From Thiothrix caldifontis (lineage in GTDB: Bacteria > Pseudomonadota > Gammaproteobacteria > Thiotrichales > Thiotrichaceae), in contig NZ_FNQP01000003.1 of the NCBI RefSeq assembly GCF_900107695.1, positions 62,001 through 126,000 of the forward strand: DNA of 64,000 nt. The letters run 5' to 3'. This document shows positions 1 through 8,813 of this stretch, in pieces. A program made the translations under genes and the position numbers. Under the pieces are notes generated by a model. The model was not told where the DNA came from. It searched no databases and saw only the letters and a list, made by a program, of their open reading frames with translations. Numbering within the stretch: position 1 is the first letter of the stretch; each line of letters starts with the position of its first letter.

Positions 1-2
1 AT

Positions 3-149
3 ACTCAGGAAGTTATGAAGGCATTTGCCCCACAATTGACAGAAAAGAATCTGGTGAAAGGTGCGTATATCCTTGAAACCGCCGAAGAAGAAGCTAAAGC
101 ACAACGAATCATGCAGGAAATGAGGGAGCAACTCAGTGCAGAGTCTTAA
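3..149 (+). CDS. C-terminal end of an unidentified protein (partial)
   Basis: This reading frame is open from the window edge (frame 3) and ends at TAA 147-149, giving 48 residues rich in Glu, Ala and Lys (it ends EMREQLSAES). It overlaps the GTG start of the next gene by 14 bases, so the two are probably translationally coupled. DUF4435 proteins are often encoded directly after an AAA-family ATPase, so the missing part may be such an ATPase, but no motif is visible in what remains. That identity is inference from context only. Confidence 0.5.
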   Translation, partial: TQEVMKAFAPQLTEKNLVKGAYILETAEEEAKAQRIMQEMREQLSAES

Positions 150-1014
150 AAGCAGACAACGGGCGGCAACCAGCACAGTTACTACTGACGATGACATTTT
201 ATTTAGCCGTTACGCTGGCAAGCGGATTGTTTACCTTGAGTCAGAAGCAGATGTAAATCTCTATGAGAATTACTGGTTTCGTGATTATTTGAGAAAACTG
301 GCATTTAAGCCGGGTAGTGATGGCAATGCAAATATGAATGGCTGCACTGCGGTAAGGCAGAGTGTTGAGCATGACCGCAGTGCAGGGATTGAATCCTACG
401 GTATTGTAGACAGAGATTCTGTAAAATCTGCTGACTTATGGGATTTGGTTTGGGAAACGGATGATGAAGTCTTTCTCGCCGCTAAACCGTTCGGCGACTA
501 TATTAATGTCCTACTGCGCTGGGAAATGGAAAGCTATTTGCTGGAGCCTCATGCTCTGGAGCGGCATTTAGCTTCCCATCAGCAAGGTCGCGCTGAACGT
601 CCAACTCATGAAGTCACTTCTGAACTGCTCCAACATTGTGATGCATTGATACCATTGGCTGGGCTAAATCTGTTAAGACATTCGCAGCGTAAACGGGAAA
701 TAAACAATCCATACAAAAATAAGCAACGTGATGCAGTTGATCTTGAAGTAAGAAAATTATTGAACACGCCCGATGATATAGAGCCTTACGAAGCCAATCT
801 ATCAAAGGCAGCAACATTTACGAACAGTAGCTCAGATTTACTCGATCAATATCACGGTCTGCTACGTATCATTGATGGAAAGCTATTGCTTAATCGTTGG
901 AAGCAAATTCACGCAATTATGGATGACCCACGCTATCATCTTGCGGAGCGAATTAACCCAGCACCCATTGAAATAGCAACGTATATTGATTCAATAAGCT
1001 CAAGCCATCTGTAG
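136..1014 (+). CDS. DUF4435 (TOPRIM-like) domain protein
   Basis: The 292-residue protein shows the layout of DUF4435: a beta strand with an acidic site at residues 31-39 (IVYLESEAD, E35/D39) and a second strand with DxD at residues 89-94 (GIVDRD). These resemble the Glu and Asp-x-Asp metal ligands of TOPRIM folds. DUF4435 proteins are known partners of AAA ATPases, for example the AriB effector of the PARIS anti-phage system. The start is GTG and overlaps the preceding frame. The next gene starts 3 bases after its stop, so the three form one transcription unit. Base composition is lower in GC than the genes from about 1340 onward, which suggests acquisition by transfer. A defence role is inferred, not shown; the identity of the partner lies outside the window. 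Confidence 0.65.
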   Translation: MQSLKSRQRAATSTVTTDDDILFSRYAGKRIVYLESEADVNLYENYWFRDYLRKLAFKPGSDGNANMNGCTAVRQSVEHDRSAGIESYGIVDRDSVKSADLWDLVWETDDEVFLAAKPFGDYINVLLRWEMESYLLEPHALERHLASHQQGRAERPTHEVTSELLQHCDALIPLAGLNLLRHSQRKREINNPYKNKQRDAVDLEVRKLLNTPDDIEPYEANLSKAATFTNSSSDLLDQYHGLLRIIDGKLLLNRWKQIHAIMDDPRYHLAERINPAPIEIATYIDSISSSHL

Positions 1015-1016
1015 AT

Positions 1017-3635
1017 ATGCCGTATAGAGGTGAACATCAATTGATAACCTCTGCACCTAGCTTATTGGGCAAACATGTTGGCAGTAATTCTTACTGGCAT
1101 CATCTTCTGTTCAATGAGCAACCTTCTGAAGTTCAGAGGCTGATCACTGAAACTCAATGTAATTTCAGTTTGGAAACTGAAAAAGACTTCAATGTTATTA
1201 AAATTAACCACAAGAAGAGAAAAATCTCTTTTTTACAATATATTGACATTTTCAGTATGCCGTTTCCAACTCTAGCATATAGCTGGATAATAGATTTACC
1301 CTCGCAATCTATTAAAAAACGTCACTATATAACCCCTCACCTGCCCATCCTCCACCGCAAAGAACTCCTTCTCCCCCCTGATCACCCCGACATTCCCAAA
1401 TTCGCCGCGCTGACCAAGCAGCTCGAAGATGCTGGACTGTTCAAAGACTCCCGCAAAATCGGCTATAAAAAACAATGGGAAGAACGCCTCCGCAATGCAG
1501 GCTACAAAGTCGTCGATCACCAGCTAGTCGGGCTAGATGGAAGTGAAATAGCACCACCCGCAACCATAGAAAAGACCTCCAACGTCGAGCGCCACCGCAC
1601 CGCCCTAACCCGCTACGCCCTTTCCAAACCCATGCAACTTCTCGCCAAGCATGACTTTTTGGAAGGCAAACACACGATTTTCGACTACGGTTGCGGCAAA
1701 GGCAGCGACGTAGACATCCTGCGCCAAAACAACCTCACCGCCAACGGCTGGGATCCGCATTTCTGCCCCTACAATCCCAAACACACTGCCGATATTGTCA
1801 ACCTCGGTTTCGTCATCAACGTGATCGAAGACAAAACCGAACGCATGGAAGCCGTGTTAGGCGCATACCAACTTTGCACCCAATTCCTGTGCGCTGCGGT
1901 CATGCTGGGCGAACAATCCCCCGAACGCGGGCGTTTGTTCCGTGATGGTGTACTCACCAGCCGCAACACCTTCCAGCGCTATTACTCACAGGAAGAATTC
2001 CGCGAATACCTGCGCCATGTACTGGATGAAGACCCGGTAGCCGTCGGCCCTGGCGTGTTTTTCGTGTTCAAAGACAAAGACGCAGAACAAGCATTTCTGG
2101 AACGCCGCTACCGCAACCGCGCTACCGCCAACCGCCTGATCAGCCAATTACCCAAAGTGCCGAAAGCTCCCAAAGCCGAACGCGCCGCCCGCCTTACCAA
2201 AGCCGACAAAGAACGCGCCTTCTACGAACAACACGCAGCCTTATTGGATGCACTCTGGCTACGCTGGCTAGAACTGGGCAGACCGCCCCAAGACGACGAA
2301 TTCCCCGACCTTGCCGCCAGCAAAGACCTGTTCGGCACAGCACAACGCGCCCTGAAATTCCTGCAACGCTTCCACGGTGATGAACTGCTGAAACTCGCCT
2401 TCGACAGCCGCCGCGATGACCTCACGGTGTACTTTGCGATGCGCCGTTTCGACCAACAACGCATCTACCGCCATTTACCGGAAAGCCTCAAGCGCGATGT
2501 CAAAGCCTTCTTCCAAAACTATCAACACGCCCAAACCGACGGCGAACGCCTGTTATTCTCAGCGGGCAACCCCGCGTTGCTGCGCCAAATGTGCCAACAA
2601 GCCGCCGCGCAAGGCTATGGCTATCTCGATGAAGAAGGCGCGTTCACCTTCCACACCGCGCAAGTCGTGGCATTGCCGCCGATTTTACGGGTCTACATCG
2701 GTTGCGCCACCTTCGTTTTCGGTGACGTGACCTCCGCCGATTTACTGAAAATCCATGCCGAATCCGGCAAGTTGTCGCTGATGAAATACGATGACTTTGA
2801 AGAATCGCCCCTGCCGCGCTTGCTAGAACGCATCAAAATCAGCCTAGTCAACCAGCGTTTCGAGTATTACAAATACGGCGACACCTATACCCCGCCTTAC
2901 TTGTACCGGAAGGCGCGTTTCCTCACCCCCGATTTCCCGCACTACGCCGAACAACTCGCCTTTGACCAGGTGCTGGCAACCCACCCTGAATTTGCCTTAG
3001 ACGGTTACGGAATGCCCCCCGAACAATTCGATGCCACCTTGCAGCGTTTACGCTTGGCAGTCGTGGGCTTTGAACTGCAACCCGCGCCACACATCCCCGC
3101 GTTGGATGACCCCTGCGGTCAATACCACACCTTCCGCGACTTCATCGAATGCGGCGCAACCCAAGCGCGTACCGGTTTGCCCAACCTGCCCAAACAGGCG
3201 GAAAGCTACAACGCGCTGGCAGCACTAGCGCAGCACATTATTGACCCGGTAATGGATTACTTTGGCGGTATCGAACTCACCTACGGTTTCTGCTCCCCCG
3301 AACTCGCCAAACACATCAAGGGCAGCATCGACCCCAAACGCGACCAACACGCCGCCCATGAAGTGAATACCCGTGGCAACCTAATCTGCGAACGCAAGGG
3401 CGCTGCTTGTGATTTCATCGTCCCCGACGAAAACATGCTGGAAGTGGCGCAATGGATCGTGCAAAACACCCCGTTTGACCGCCTGTATTTCTACGGCAAC
3501 GACAAACCGCTACACGTCAGCTACGGCGATGAACACAACCGTGCCATTGTGCTGATGTTACCGGGGAAAAGCGGGCGACTCGTGCCGAAAGTAGTAACGG
3601 CGGAAAGATTCGCCACAATGACAACAGACGCTTAG
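1017..3635 (+). CDS. DNA phosphorothioation-associated putative methyltransferase family protein, multidomain
   Basis: This 872-residue protein resembles the family named DNA phosphorothioation-associated putative methyltransferase. Residues about 59-130 form a module (FNVIKIN...ILHRKELLLPPDHP). A class I SAM-methyltransferase domain follows, with motif I FDYGCGKGSD at 222-231 and a NLGFVINVIED motif near 262-272. The first module appears again near residues 560-645 (LLKIHAESGKLS...LYRKARFLTPDFP). The last ~130 residues look like an M15/D-Ala-D-Ala-peptidase-type fold: ELTYGFCSPEL, then DQHAAHE, ACDFIVP and PLHVSY, which supply a His/Asp/His trio in the right order. No dnd or dpt genes are visible. 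Codons for roughly the first 105 residues are AT-rich and the rest GC-rich, changing abruptly near base 1335. Family membership is fairly secure; the M15 assignment and the substrate are inference. Confidence 0.7.
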   Translation: MPYRGEHQLITSAPSLLGKHVGSNSYWHHLLFNEQPSEVQRLITETQCNFSLETEKDFNVIKINHKKRKISFLQYIDIFSMPFPTLAYSWIIDLPSQSIKKRHYITPHLPILHRKELLLPPDHPDIPKFAALTKQLEDAGLFKDSRKIGYKKQWEERLRNAGYKVVDHQLVGLDGSEIAPPATIEKTSNVERHRTALTRYALSKPMQLLAKHDFLEGKHTIFDYGCGKGSDVDILRQNNLTANGWDPHFCPYNPKHTADIVNLGFVINVIEDKTERMEAVLGAYQLCTQFLCAAVMLGEQSPERGRLFRDGVLTSRNTFQRYYSQEEFREYLRHVLDEDPVAVGPGVFFVFKDKDAEQAFLERRYRNRATANRLISQLPKVPKAPKAERAARLTKADKERAFYEQHAALLDALWLRWLELGRPPQDDEFPDLAASKDLFGTAQRALKFLQRFHGDELLKLAFDSRRDDLTVYFAMRRFDQQRIYRHLPESLKRDVKAFFQNYQHAQTDGERLLFSAGNPALLRQMCQQAAAQGYGYLDEEGAFTFHTAQVVALPPILRVYIGCATFVFGDVTSADLLKIHAESGKLSLMKYDDFEESPLPRLLERIKISLVNQRFEYYKYGDTYTPPYLYRKARFLTPDFPHYAEQLAFDQVLATHPEFALDGYGMPPEQFDATLQRLRLAVVGFELQPAPHIPALDDPCGQYHTFRDFIECGATQARTGLPNLPKQAESYNALAALAQHIIDPVMDYFGGIELTYGFCSPELAKHIKGSIDPKRDQHAAHEVNTRGNLICERKGAACDFIVPDENMLEVAQWIVQNTPFDRLYFYGNDKPLHVSYGDEHNRAIVLMLPGKSGRLVPKVVTAERFATMTTDA

Positions 3636-3698
3636 TCTAAACAATTAACGCCGCAAGAAACTTGCCAGACAGCTACTAATGGTTGTATATATGACACC

Positions 3699-4130
3699 AT
3701 GAAAACACGAATTGTGATTGATACCAATGTGATGTTGTCGGCGTTACGCTCCAGCAAAGGGGCTTCTTACGCGCTTGTTTCACAATTGCCGTTGGAACAT
3801 TTTCAGGTGGCGTTGTCTGTACCCTTGTATACCGAATATCAGGATGTACTTACCCGTGACGAACACATGACCGGAGCAAGCAGCAAAGCAGAAATTCTCC
3901 AGTTTTTGCGTTACATCTGCGGAATCACGAGCCATCACGACATTTTCTTTTTATGGCGACCATGGTTAAGCGATCCAAAAGACGACATGGTACTGGAACT
4001 GGCGGTTGCTTCCTCTAGCCGTTACATCGTGACACACAACCTCCGTGATTTTGCCAATATTGATACCTTTGGGATTGAGGCTATTACACCGGGGCGTTTT
4101 CTTGAATTATTAAGAGGTCAAACATCATGA
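3699..4130 (+). CDS. PIN-domain toxin of a toxin-antitoxin pair
   Basis: The 143-residue protein has the PIN-domain ribonuclease pattern: VIDTNVMLSAL at the N-terminus (D8), E46 in the TEYQDVL motif, the DPKDDMVLELA motif (D96) and VTHNLRDF (D117). These four acids normally bind the metal of VapC-like RNases. It fits the family called putative toxin-antitoxin system toxin component, PIN family. Its stop overlaps the start of the downstream RHH protein in ATGA (4127-4130). Toxin-before-antitoxin is the reverse of classical vapBC order. The target RNA cannot be told from sequence. Confidence 0.85.
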   Translation: MKTRIVIDTNVMLSALRSSKGASYALVSQLPLEHFQVALSVPLYTEYQDVLTRDEHMTGASSKAEILQFLRYICGITSHHDIFFLWRPWLSDPKDDMVLELAVASSSRYIVTHNLRDFANIDTFGIEAITPGRFLELLRGQTS

Positions 4131-4363
4131 CTACACTGACATTGCGTTTACCCCAATCATTGCATGAGAAGATCAAAGAGCTGGCAAAGGCGGATGGTGT
4201 CTCAATCAATCAATTTTTGGTAACAGCGGCGGCTGAAAAAATGTCTGCCTTGCTGACCAAAAATTATCTGGCACAAGAAGCGGCTCAAGCATCACGCGCA
4301 GATTTTCTCAAGGTCATGCGTGCCGTACCGGATGTTGAGCCGGAAGCGTTCGACCGTTTGTGA
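4127..4363 (+). CDS. Ribbon-helix-helix antitoxin (HicB/CopG-like)
   Basis: This 78-residue protein begins TLTLRLPQSLHEKIKELA, a typical ribbon-helix-helix strand and first helix, and continues DGVSINQFLVTAAAEK, the second helix. Such proteins bind operator DNA as dimers and neutralise the cognate toxin with their C-terminal tail, here residues ~50-78. The start codon overlaps the stop of the PIN toxin gene by 4 bases, which ties the two together functionally. The pair probably represses its own promoter upstream of 3699, but no clear operator was recognised. Confidence 0.82.
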   Translation: MTTLTLRLPQSLHEKIKELAKADGVSINQFLVTAAAEKMSALLTKNYLAQEAAQASRADFLKVMRAVPDVEPEAFDRL

Positions 4364-4924
4364 TCAACGCAAGAACGTGTAAAGATCATCCACCGCCATT
4401 TCCAACCCAACAGAAACGAGTGTGAAAGTTTTGCCCTCGGTGTAACTTTCCTTGAGCCACTCGTTGCTGCGGCGGTAAATTTCCACGTAAGGCGTATCCT
4501 GCGAACACAGCACGTATTCCTGCAAGGTCGGAATCATCCGATAACCTGCCAGTTTTTCCGTGCGGTCTTTACGTGCCGTGCTGCCGGATAATACTTCAAT
4601 TATCAGACACGGCGATTGATTAAAATGCGATGCGGTTTCATCCTCACACGTCACCTGCACATCGGGGTAGTAATAGCGGGTATCGTTGAATGTTTGAATT
4701 TCAACCTTCATATCCGACTGAAATACTTGGCAACGACTGCCGCGCAGGTGCAGAAATAACAAACCAGCAAAAGCCATCGACAATTGATTATGCCCGCGAC
4801 TCGCCCCCGCCATCGCGTAAATTTGCCCATTCACGTACTCGTACTTCTGCCCATCCGGGCGGTCGTTTTCCCCTAATAAATATGCTTCCGGGGACACATA
4901 AGATGACTTCGGTAACGCACCCAT
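4364..4924 (-). CDS. Uma2 family (PD-(D/E)XK-like) putative endonuclease
   Basis: The 186-residue protein matches the Uma2/DUF820 family. It shows KYEYVNGQIYAMAGAS near the N-terminus, then HNQLSMAFAGLL, then DMKVEIQ, YYYPDVQVTC and PCLIIEVLSGSTARKDRTEKLAGY. The Asp of YYPDV and the Glu of IIEVLS, together with the following Lys, form the restriction-endonuclease-like active site of this family. Its biological role is not established. It converges on the antitoxin gene with no gap, so it is a separate unit. Family assignment is secure; nuclease activity is known only by family analogy. Confidence 0.85.
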   Translation of the reverse strand: MGALPKSSYVSPEAYLLGENDRPDGQKYEYVNGQIYAMAGASRGHNQLSMAFAGLLFLHLRGSRCQVFQSDMKVEIQTFNDTRYYYPDVQVTCEDETASHFNQSPCLIIEVLSGSTARKDRTEKLAGYRMIPTLQEYVLCSQDTPYVEIYRRSNEWLKESYTEGKTFTLVSVGLEMAVDDLYTFLR

Positions 4925-5116
4925 CGCACTGACTCCTGCATAAGGGACTTTAAGCTCAACGACACGATTCCATCTTCGTAGTTTTTGCGAAGCAGTTCAA
5001 GTGATGCAAGGAAATCCGGTAATTCATGGTGGGCAAGCGAAACATGACGATTAGCGATTGCCGCAGGGCTGGCGTATTATTGCCAGCATGTACCTAAAAA
5101 TGACAATAATTATCTC

Positions 5117-7000
5117 ATGACCAAGTTAATCCCCTCTTTACAAAGTTGCCTCAACCGCATGACTTCCGGCGAAAAGCGTTTTGCGCGGCGTTTGGAACAG
5201 TTATTGGAAGATGATTACCTGTGTTGGTATGAGCCGCGTGTGGGTGAGGGTTTTCGCCAGCGTTACGCCGATTTCATTATTGTGCATCCTTGGCGGGGAT
5301 TATTGCTGCTGGAAGTCAAAGATTGGAAGTTGGATAGCATTCAGTCTATCGACAAAGCGTCTGCCACCCTGCTAACCCCGCAAGGCGTTAAAACCGTCAC
5401 CAACCCGCTGGAACAGGCGCGGCAATGTGCTTATAAGCTGGTGCAGCAACTCGAACAAGACCCGCAATTGACTCAATACGCGGGCAGGCATCAGGGCAAA
5501 TTGGCATTCCCTTACGGCTATGGCGTGGTACTGACCAATATGAGCCGCCAGCAGTTTAGCAATACCGATTTGCAAGCCGTGTTGCCGTGGAATCGCACCC
5601 TGTGCAGTGATGAAATGCAGGAAAATACTGACCCGGAAGATTTCCAGCAATGTTTGTGGAATATGTTCGATTACCAGTTCAGCAAACCGCTGACCGTGCC
5701 GCAACTGGATCGTATCCGTTGGCATATTTTCCCGGAGATTCGCATCGCCTCCCAAGGCAGTTTGTTTGCCGAACCACAGACGGAAATGGCGGCGGGTGTC
5801 GCGGATAAACCCATCGAAACCGTGTTGCCCGATATTCTGAAAGTGATGGATCTGCAACAGGAACAACTGGCACGCAGCATGGGGCGTGGGCATCGCGTCA
5901 TTCACGGGGTTGCCGGTTCTGGCAAAACCTTGATATTGGCGTACCGTTGTTTGTATCTGGCAAAGGTGTTAGCCAAACCCATTTTGGTGCTGTGTTACAA
6001 CATCGCCTTAGCAGCGCGGTTACGGGCATTGATGCAAGAAAAAGCCATTGATGACAAGGTAAGCGTTTACCACTTTCACGACTGGTGTGGTGAACAATTG
6101 CGGGCGTATCACATCGACCGCCCAGCGGAACACGGGCTTGAGTATCTGGATGCACTGGTGAATACCGTCAGTGCTGCCGTGGAAAACGGGCGTATTCCCA
6201 AAGCGCAATATGGCGCAATCATGATTGACGAAGGGCATGATTTTCAGCCCGCGTGGTTAAAGCTGATTAGCGGCATGGTTGACCCGGAAAAGGATTCCTT
6301 GCTGTTGTTATACGATGACGCGCAGTCGATTTATCAGCAAGGCAAAGCGTTGAAGTTCAGCTTGTCCAGCGTGGGGATTCAGGCTCGCGGGCGCACGACC
6401 GTGCTGCGGCTTAATTACCGCAATACCGATGAAGTGTTTGGGTTTGCTTACCAATTTGCGCGGCAATACCTGCAACCGCACGACAGCGACGATGACCATA
6501 TACCGCTGCTTGTACCTGAAATGGCGGGGCGGCACAGCTTTGCGCCGGTCTGCCGTTTGTTCCCCAGTTTTGCGGAAGAAACTGCACGGGTGGTGCGTTG
6601 GTTACGCCAATGGCACGAGGAACGTGGAACCGCATGGGCAGAAATGGCGGTGTTGTACCGGCATTATCAACAAGGCGCGGCGTTGCAGCAGGCAATGCAG
6701 GCGGCGGGAGTGCCTTGCTATTGGTTGCGTGATGCGGCGAGTAAGAAAGGTTTTAACCCGGCGGACAATACCGTAAAGCTGATGACGTTCCATAGCAGCA
6801 AGGGGTTGGAATTTCCGCTGGTCGTGGTTGCGGGTCTGGGCTTTATTAGTGCGGAAGCAGAAAGTGCAGTCGACGAAGCCAAGCTATTGTATGTCGCAAT
6901 GACCCGCGCTACTGACCGTTTATTGCTGACTAGCCATCAGGAAACGGAGTTTACTCGTGCCTTGCAAAGTAAAACCACTTCCGTAGCAGTAACGCTTTAG
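5117..7000 (+). CDS. NERD-domain UvrD-like DNA helicase/nuclease
   Basis: This 627-residue protein has an N-terminal NERD domain (ADFIIVHPWRGLLLLEVKDWK; the Asp and the ExK are nuclease-type residues) followed by a superfamily 1 helicase. Walker A is HGVAGSGKT near residue 265, Walker B is MIDEGHDF near 370, a UvrD-type motif is MTFHSSKGLEFPLVVV near 555, and motif VI is LLYVAMTRATDRLL near the C-terminus. NERD-helicases are thought to process DNA and occur frequently in defence-rich regions. It stands alone on the plus strand after a 190-base gap. No strong Shine-Dalgarno is seen before the ATG. Confidence 0.85.
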   Translation: MTKLIPSLQSCLNRMTSGEKRFARRLEQLLEDDYLCWYEPRVGEGFRQRYADFIIVHPWRGLLLLEVKDWKLDSIQSIDKASATLLTPQGVKTVTNPLEQARQCAYKLVQQLEQDPQLTQYAGRHQGKLAFPYGYGVVLTNMSRQQFSNTDLQAVLPWNRTLCSDEMQENTDPEDFQQCLWNMFDYQFSKPLTVPQLDRIRWHIFPEIRIASQGSLFAEPQTEMAAGVADKPIETVLPDILKVMDLQQEQLARSMGRGHRVIHGVAGSGKTLILAYRCLYLAKVLAKPILVLCYNIALAARLRALMQEKAIDDKVSVYHFHDWCGEQLRAYHIDRPAEHGLEYLDALVNTVSAAVENGRIPKAQYGAIMIDEGHDFQPAWLKLISGMVDPEKDSLLLLYDDAQSIYQQGKALKFSLSSVGIQARGRTTVLRLNYRNTDEVFGFAYQFARQYLQPHDSDDDHIPLLVPEMAGRHSFAPVCRLFPSFAEETARVVRWLRQWHEERGTAWAEMAVLYRHYQQGAALQQAMQAAGVPCYWLRDAASKKGFNPADNTVKLMTFHSSKGLEFPLVVVAGLGFISAEAESAVDEAKLLYVAMTRATDRLLLTSHQETEFTRALQSKTTSVAVTL

Positions 7001-7091
7001 CCGTATTCGATACCCAAGCCAAACAACAGAAGCAGTTGCCTCCCTGTGCTATGATTTTCCTACCGTGAGCTTTTAGGAACAAAGAACCGCC

Positions 7092-8780
7092 ATGAAAATC
7101 CCCTACGGTCTGAGCAATTTCAAAGATGTCATCACCCAAGGCTATTATTACGTCGATAAAACCGACTATATCGCTAGGCTGGAAGAAAATGGCAAATACC
7201 ACATCCTGCTGCGTCCGCGCCGTTTCGGCAAGAGCCTGTTTCTATCCGCATTGGAACATTATTACGACATCGGCTATCAGACTGATTTTGAAGCAATTTT
7301 TTCAACGCTTTATATTGGCAAGCACCCCACAACGCTCAAAAGCAGTTACCAAGTACTGTTCATGGAATTCAGCGGAATTGCCACTGAACAGGGGTTTGAG
7401 CGCTTATACCAAGACTTTGACCGAAAAATATCCATCTCACTGCAAGCCTTTTTACGGCGCTACGGTTATCCGCCGGATATGCTTGCGCTGGTCGATAGCG
7501 AACCCTCTCCCCACGCGAAAATGGAGCAATTCTTCAAACTTGTCGCAGAGCAGAAAATTCTGTTGCTGATCGACGAATACGACCACTTTGCCAATAGCAT
7601 TCTGGCGCAAGACCTGAAATTGTTCCAAAGCATTGTCGGCAAGGGCGGCTTCTTGCGCAGTTTTTACGAAACCCTCAAAACTGCCACACAACGCGGCACG
7701 ATTGACCGTTTGTTTATTACGGGGGTTACGCCGATTACGCTCGATAGCATGACTAGCGGGTTTAATATTGGCGAAAATATTTCCCTGCATAAAGACTTCA
7801 ACGCCTTGATGGGGTTCACCAAAGCGGAAGTGGAACAGTTGCTGCAACCCTTAGTGAAGGCGTGCCAGCTTGATGCTAGCATACTGATGGCGGATGTGAC
7901 CCGTTGGTACAATGGCTACCGCTTCCATACCAAAGCACAGGAGAGCCTTTATAATTCGGATATGGTGCTGTACTTTGTGAAAAACTTTGATGCAGAGGAT
8001 TGCGCCTACCCTGCACGGATGCTGGATGACAATATCGCCTCGGACTACGGCAAGCTGTTGGGCATGTTCAGTATCGGTGACCGTGACGAAAACTACGCCG
8101 TGCTGGACGAGTTGATCAATACAGGGCAGGTGATTGCTGAGCAACGCCGTAAATTCGACTTCGACAAGGGCTTTGATCGCGACGATTTTATCAGTTTGCT
8201 GGCGTACATGGGTTTTGCCTCCCTGCAAGGTCAAACCCTTTCCGGCGAAATCTTTGGAATCCCCAACCATGTGATGCAGGAATTGTATTTCCAGTACTTC
8301 AAAGTCGAATTGGAACGCCGCAACCAGATCAGCATTCCCAATCGTGCGTTGCGGATGGCGCTGGAAACCTTGGCGTTGCATGACAATATCCAGCCACTGG
8401 CGGATGAGATGCAACGGGTACTGCAATTGCTCTCCAATCGCGATTTTACCAATATGGATGAAAAGCACGTCAAGACCCTGCTGTTAACCTTGCTATACCA
8501 AGTGTCGTTCTATTTCATTCAGAGCGAGCGCGAAATGAACCACCGTTACCCCGATGTTTTGCTGTTGGAGCGCAGCCCGTTTGCCGTCAACCACCAGCAC
8601 CTGATTGAGCTAAAATACGCCAAGAAAAGCGATAAGGAAAAGGGTTGGGACGCCAAACGGCAGGAAGGCATTGCGCAGGTGCAAGGCTATTTGCAGTTGC
8701 CAGAGATTGCCGCACTCCCCAAACTCAGTGCATGGGTATTCCTCACGGATGGGGAACGGCTAGATGTGGTGAAAGTGTAA
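7092..8780 (+). CDS. AAA-ATPase-like / PD-(D/E)XK nuclease superfamily protein
   Basis: The 562-residue protein has the AAA-ATPase-like (PF09820) signature: PYGLSNFKDVI and YYYVDKT at the N-terminus, and a Walker A variant RPRRFGKSLFLSAL near residue 40. Walker B is LLLIDEYDHFAN near 157. The C-terminus carries the PDDEXK_9 nuclease motif HLIELKYAKKSD, where the ExK is the catalytic signature. This family is abundant in gut and filamentous bacteria but has no established function. Its position beside the NERD-helicase suits an accessory or defence island. Family call is secure; function is unknown. Confidence 0.85.
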   Translation: MKIPYGLSNFKDVITQGYYYVDKTDYIARLEENGKYHILLRPRRFGKSLFLSALEHYYDIGYQTDFEAIFSTLYIGKHPTTLKSSYQVLFMEFSGIATEQGFERLYQDFDRKISISLQAFLRRYGYPPDMLALVDSEPSPHAKMEQFFKLVAEQKILLLIDEYDHFANSILAQDLKLFQSIVGKGGFLRSFYETLKTATQRGTIDRLFITGVTPITLDSMTSGFNIGENISLHKDFNALMGFTKAEVEQLLQPLVKACQLDASILMADVTRWYNGYRFHTKAQESLYNSDMVLYFVKNFDAEDCAYPARMLDDNIASDYGKLLGMFSIGDRDENYAVLDELINTGQVIAEQRRKFDFDKGFDRDDFISLLAYMGFASLQGQTLSGEIFGIPNHVMQELYFQYFKVELERRNQISIPNRALRMALETLALHDNIQPLADEMQRVLQLLSNRDFTNMDEKHVKTLLLTLLYQVSFYFIQSEREMNHRYPDVLLLERSPFAVNHQHLIELKYAKKSDKEKGWDAKRQEGIAQVQGYLQLPEIAALPKLSAWVFLTDGERLDVVKV

Positions 8781-8813
8781 ACAAATCCATACCTGTTGAC
8801 ATAACCGGTGAGT

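Noticed and set aside
1017-3635. Active Dnd phosphorothioation system
   Set aside because: Only a phosphorothioation-associated family member is present; no dndA-E or dptF-H genes can be seen in the window.
7851-8468. 205-codon minus-strand frame inside the AAA/PDDEXK gene
   Set aside because: Covered by a complete, motif-bearing gene on the other strand; no independent support.
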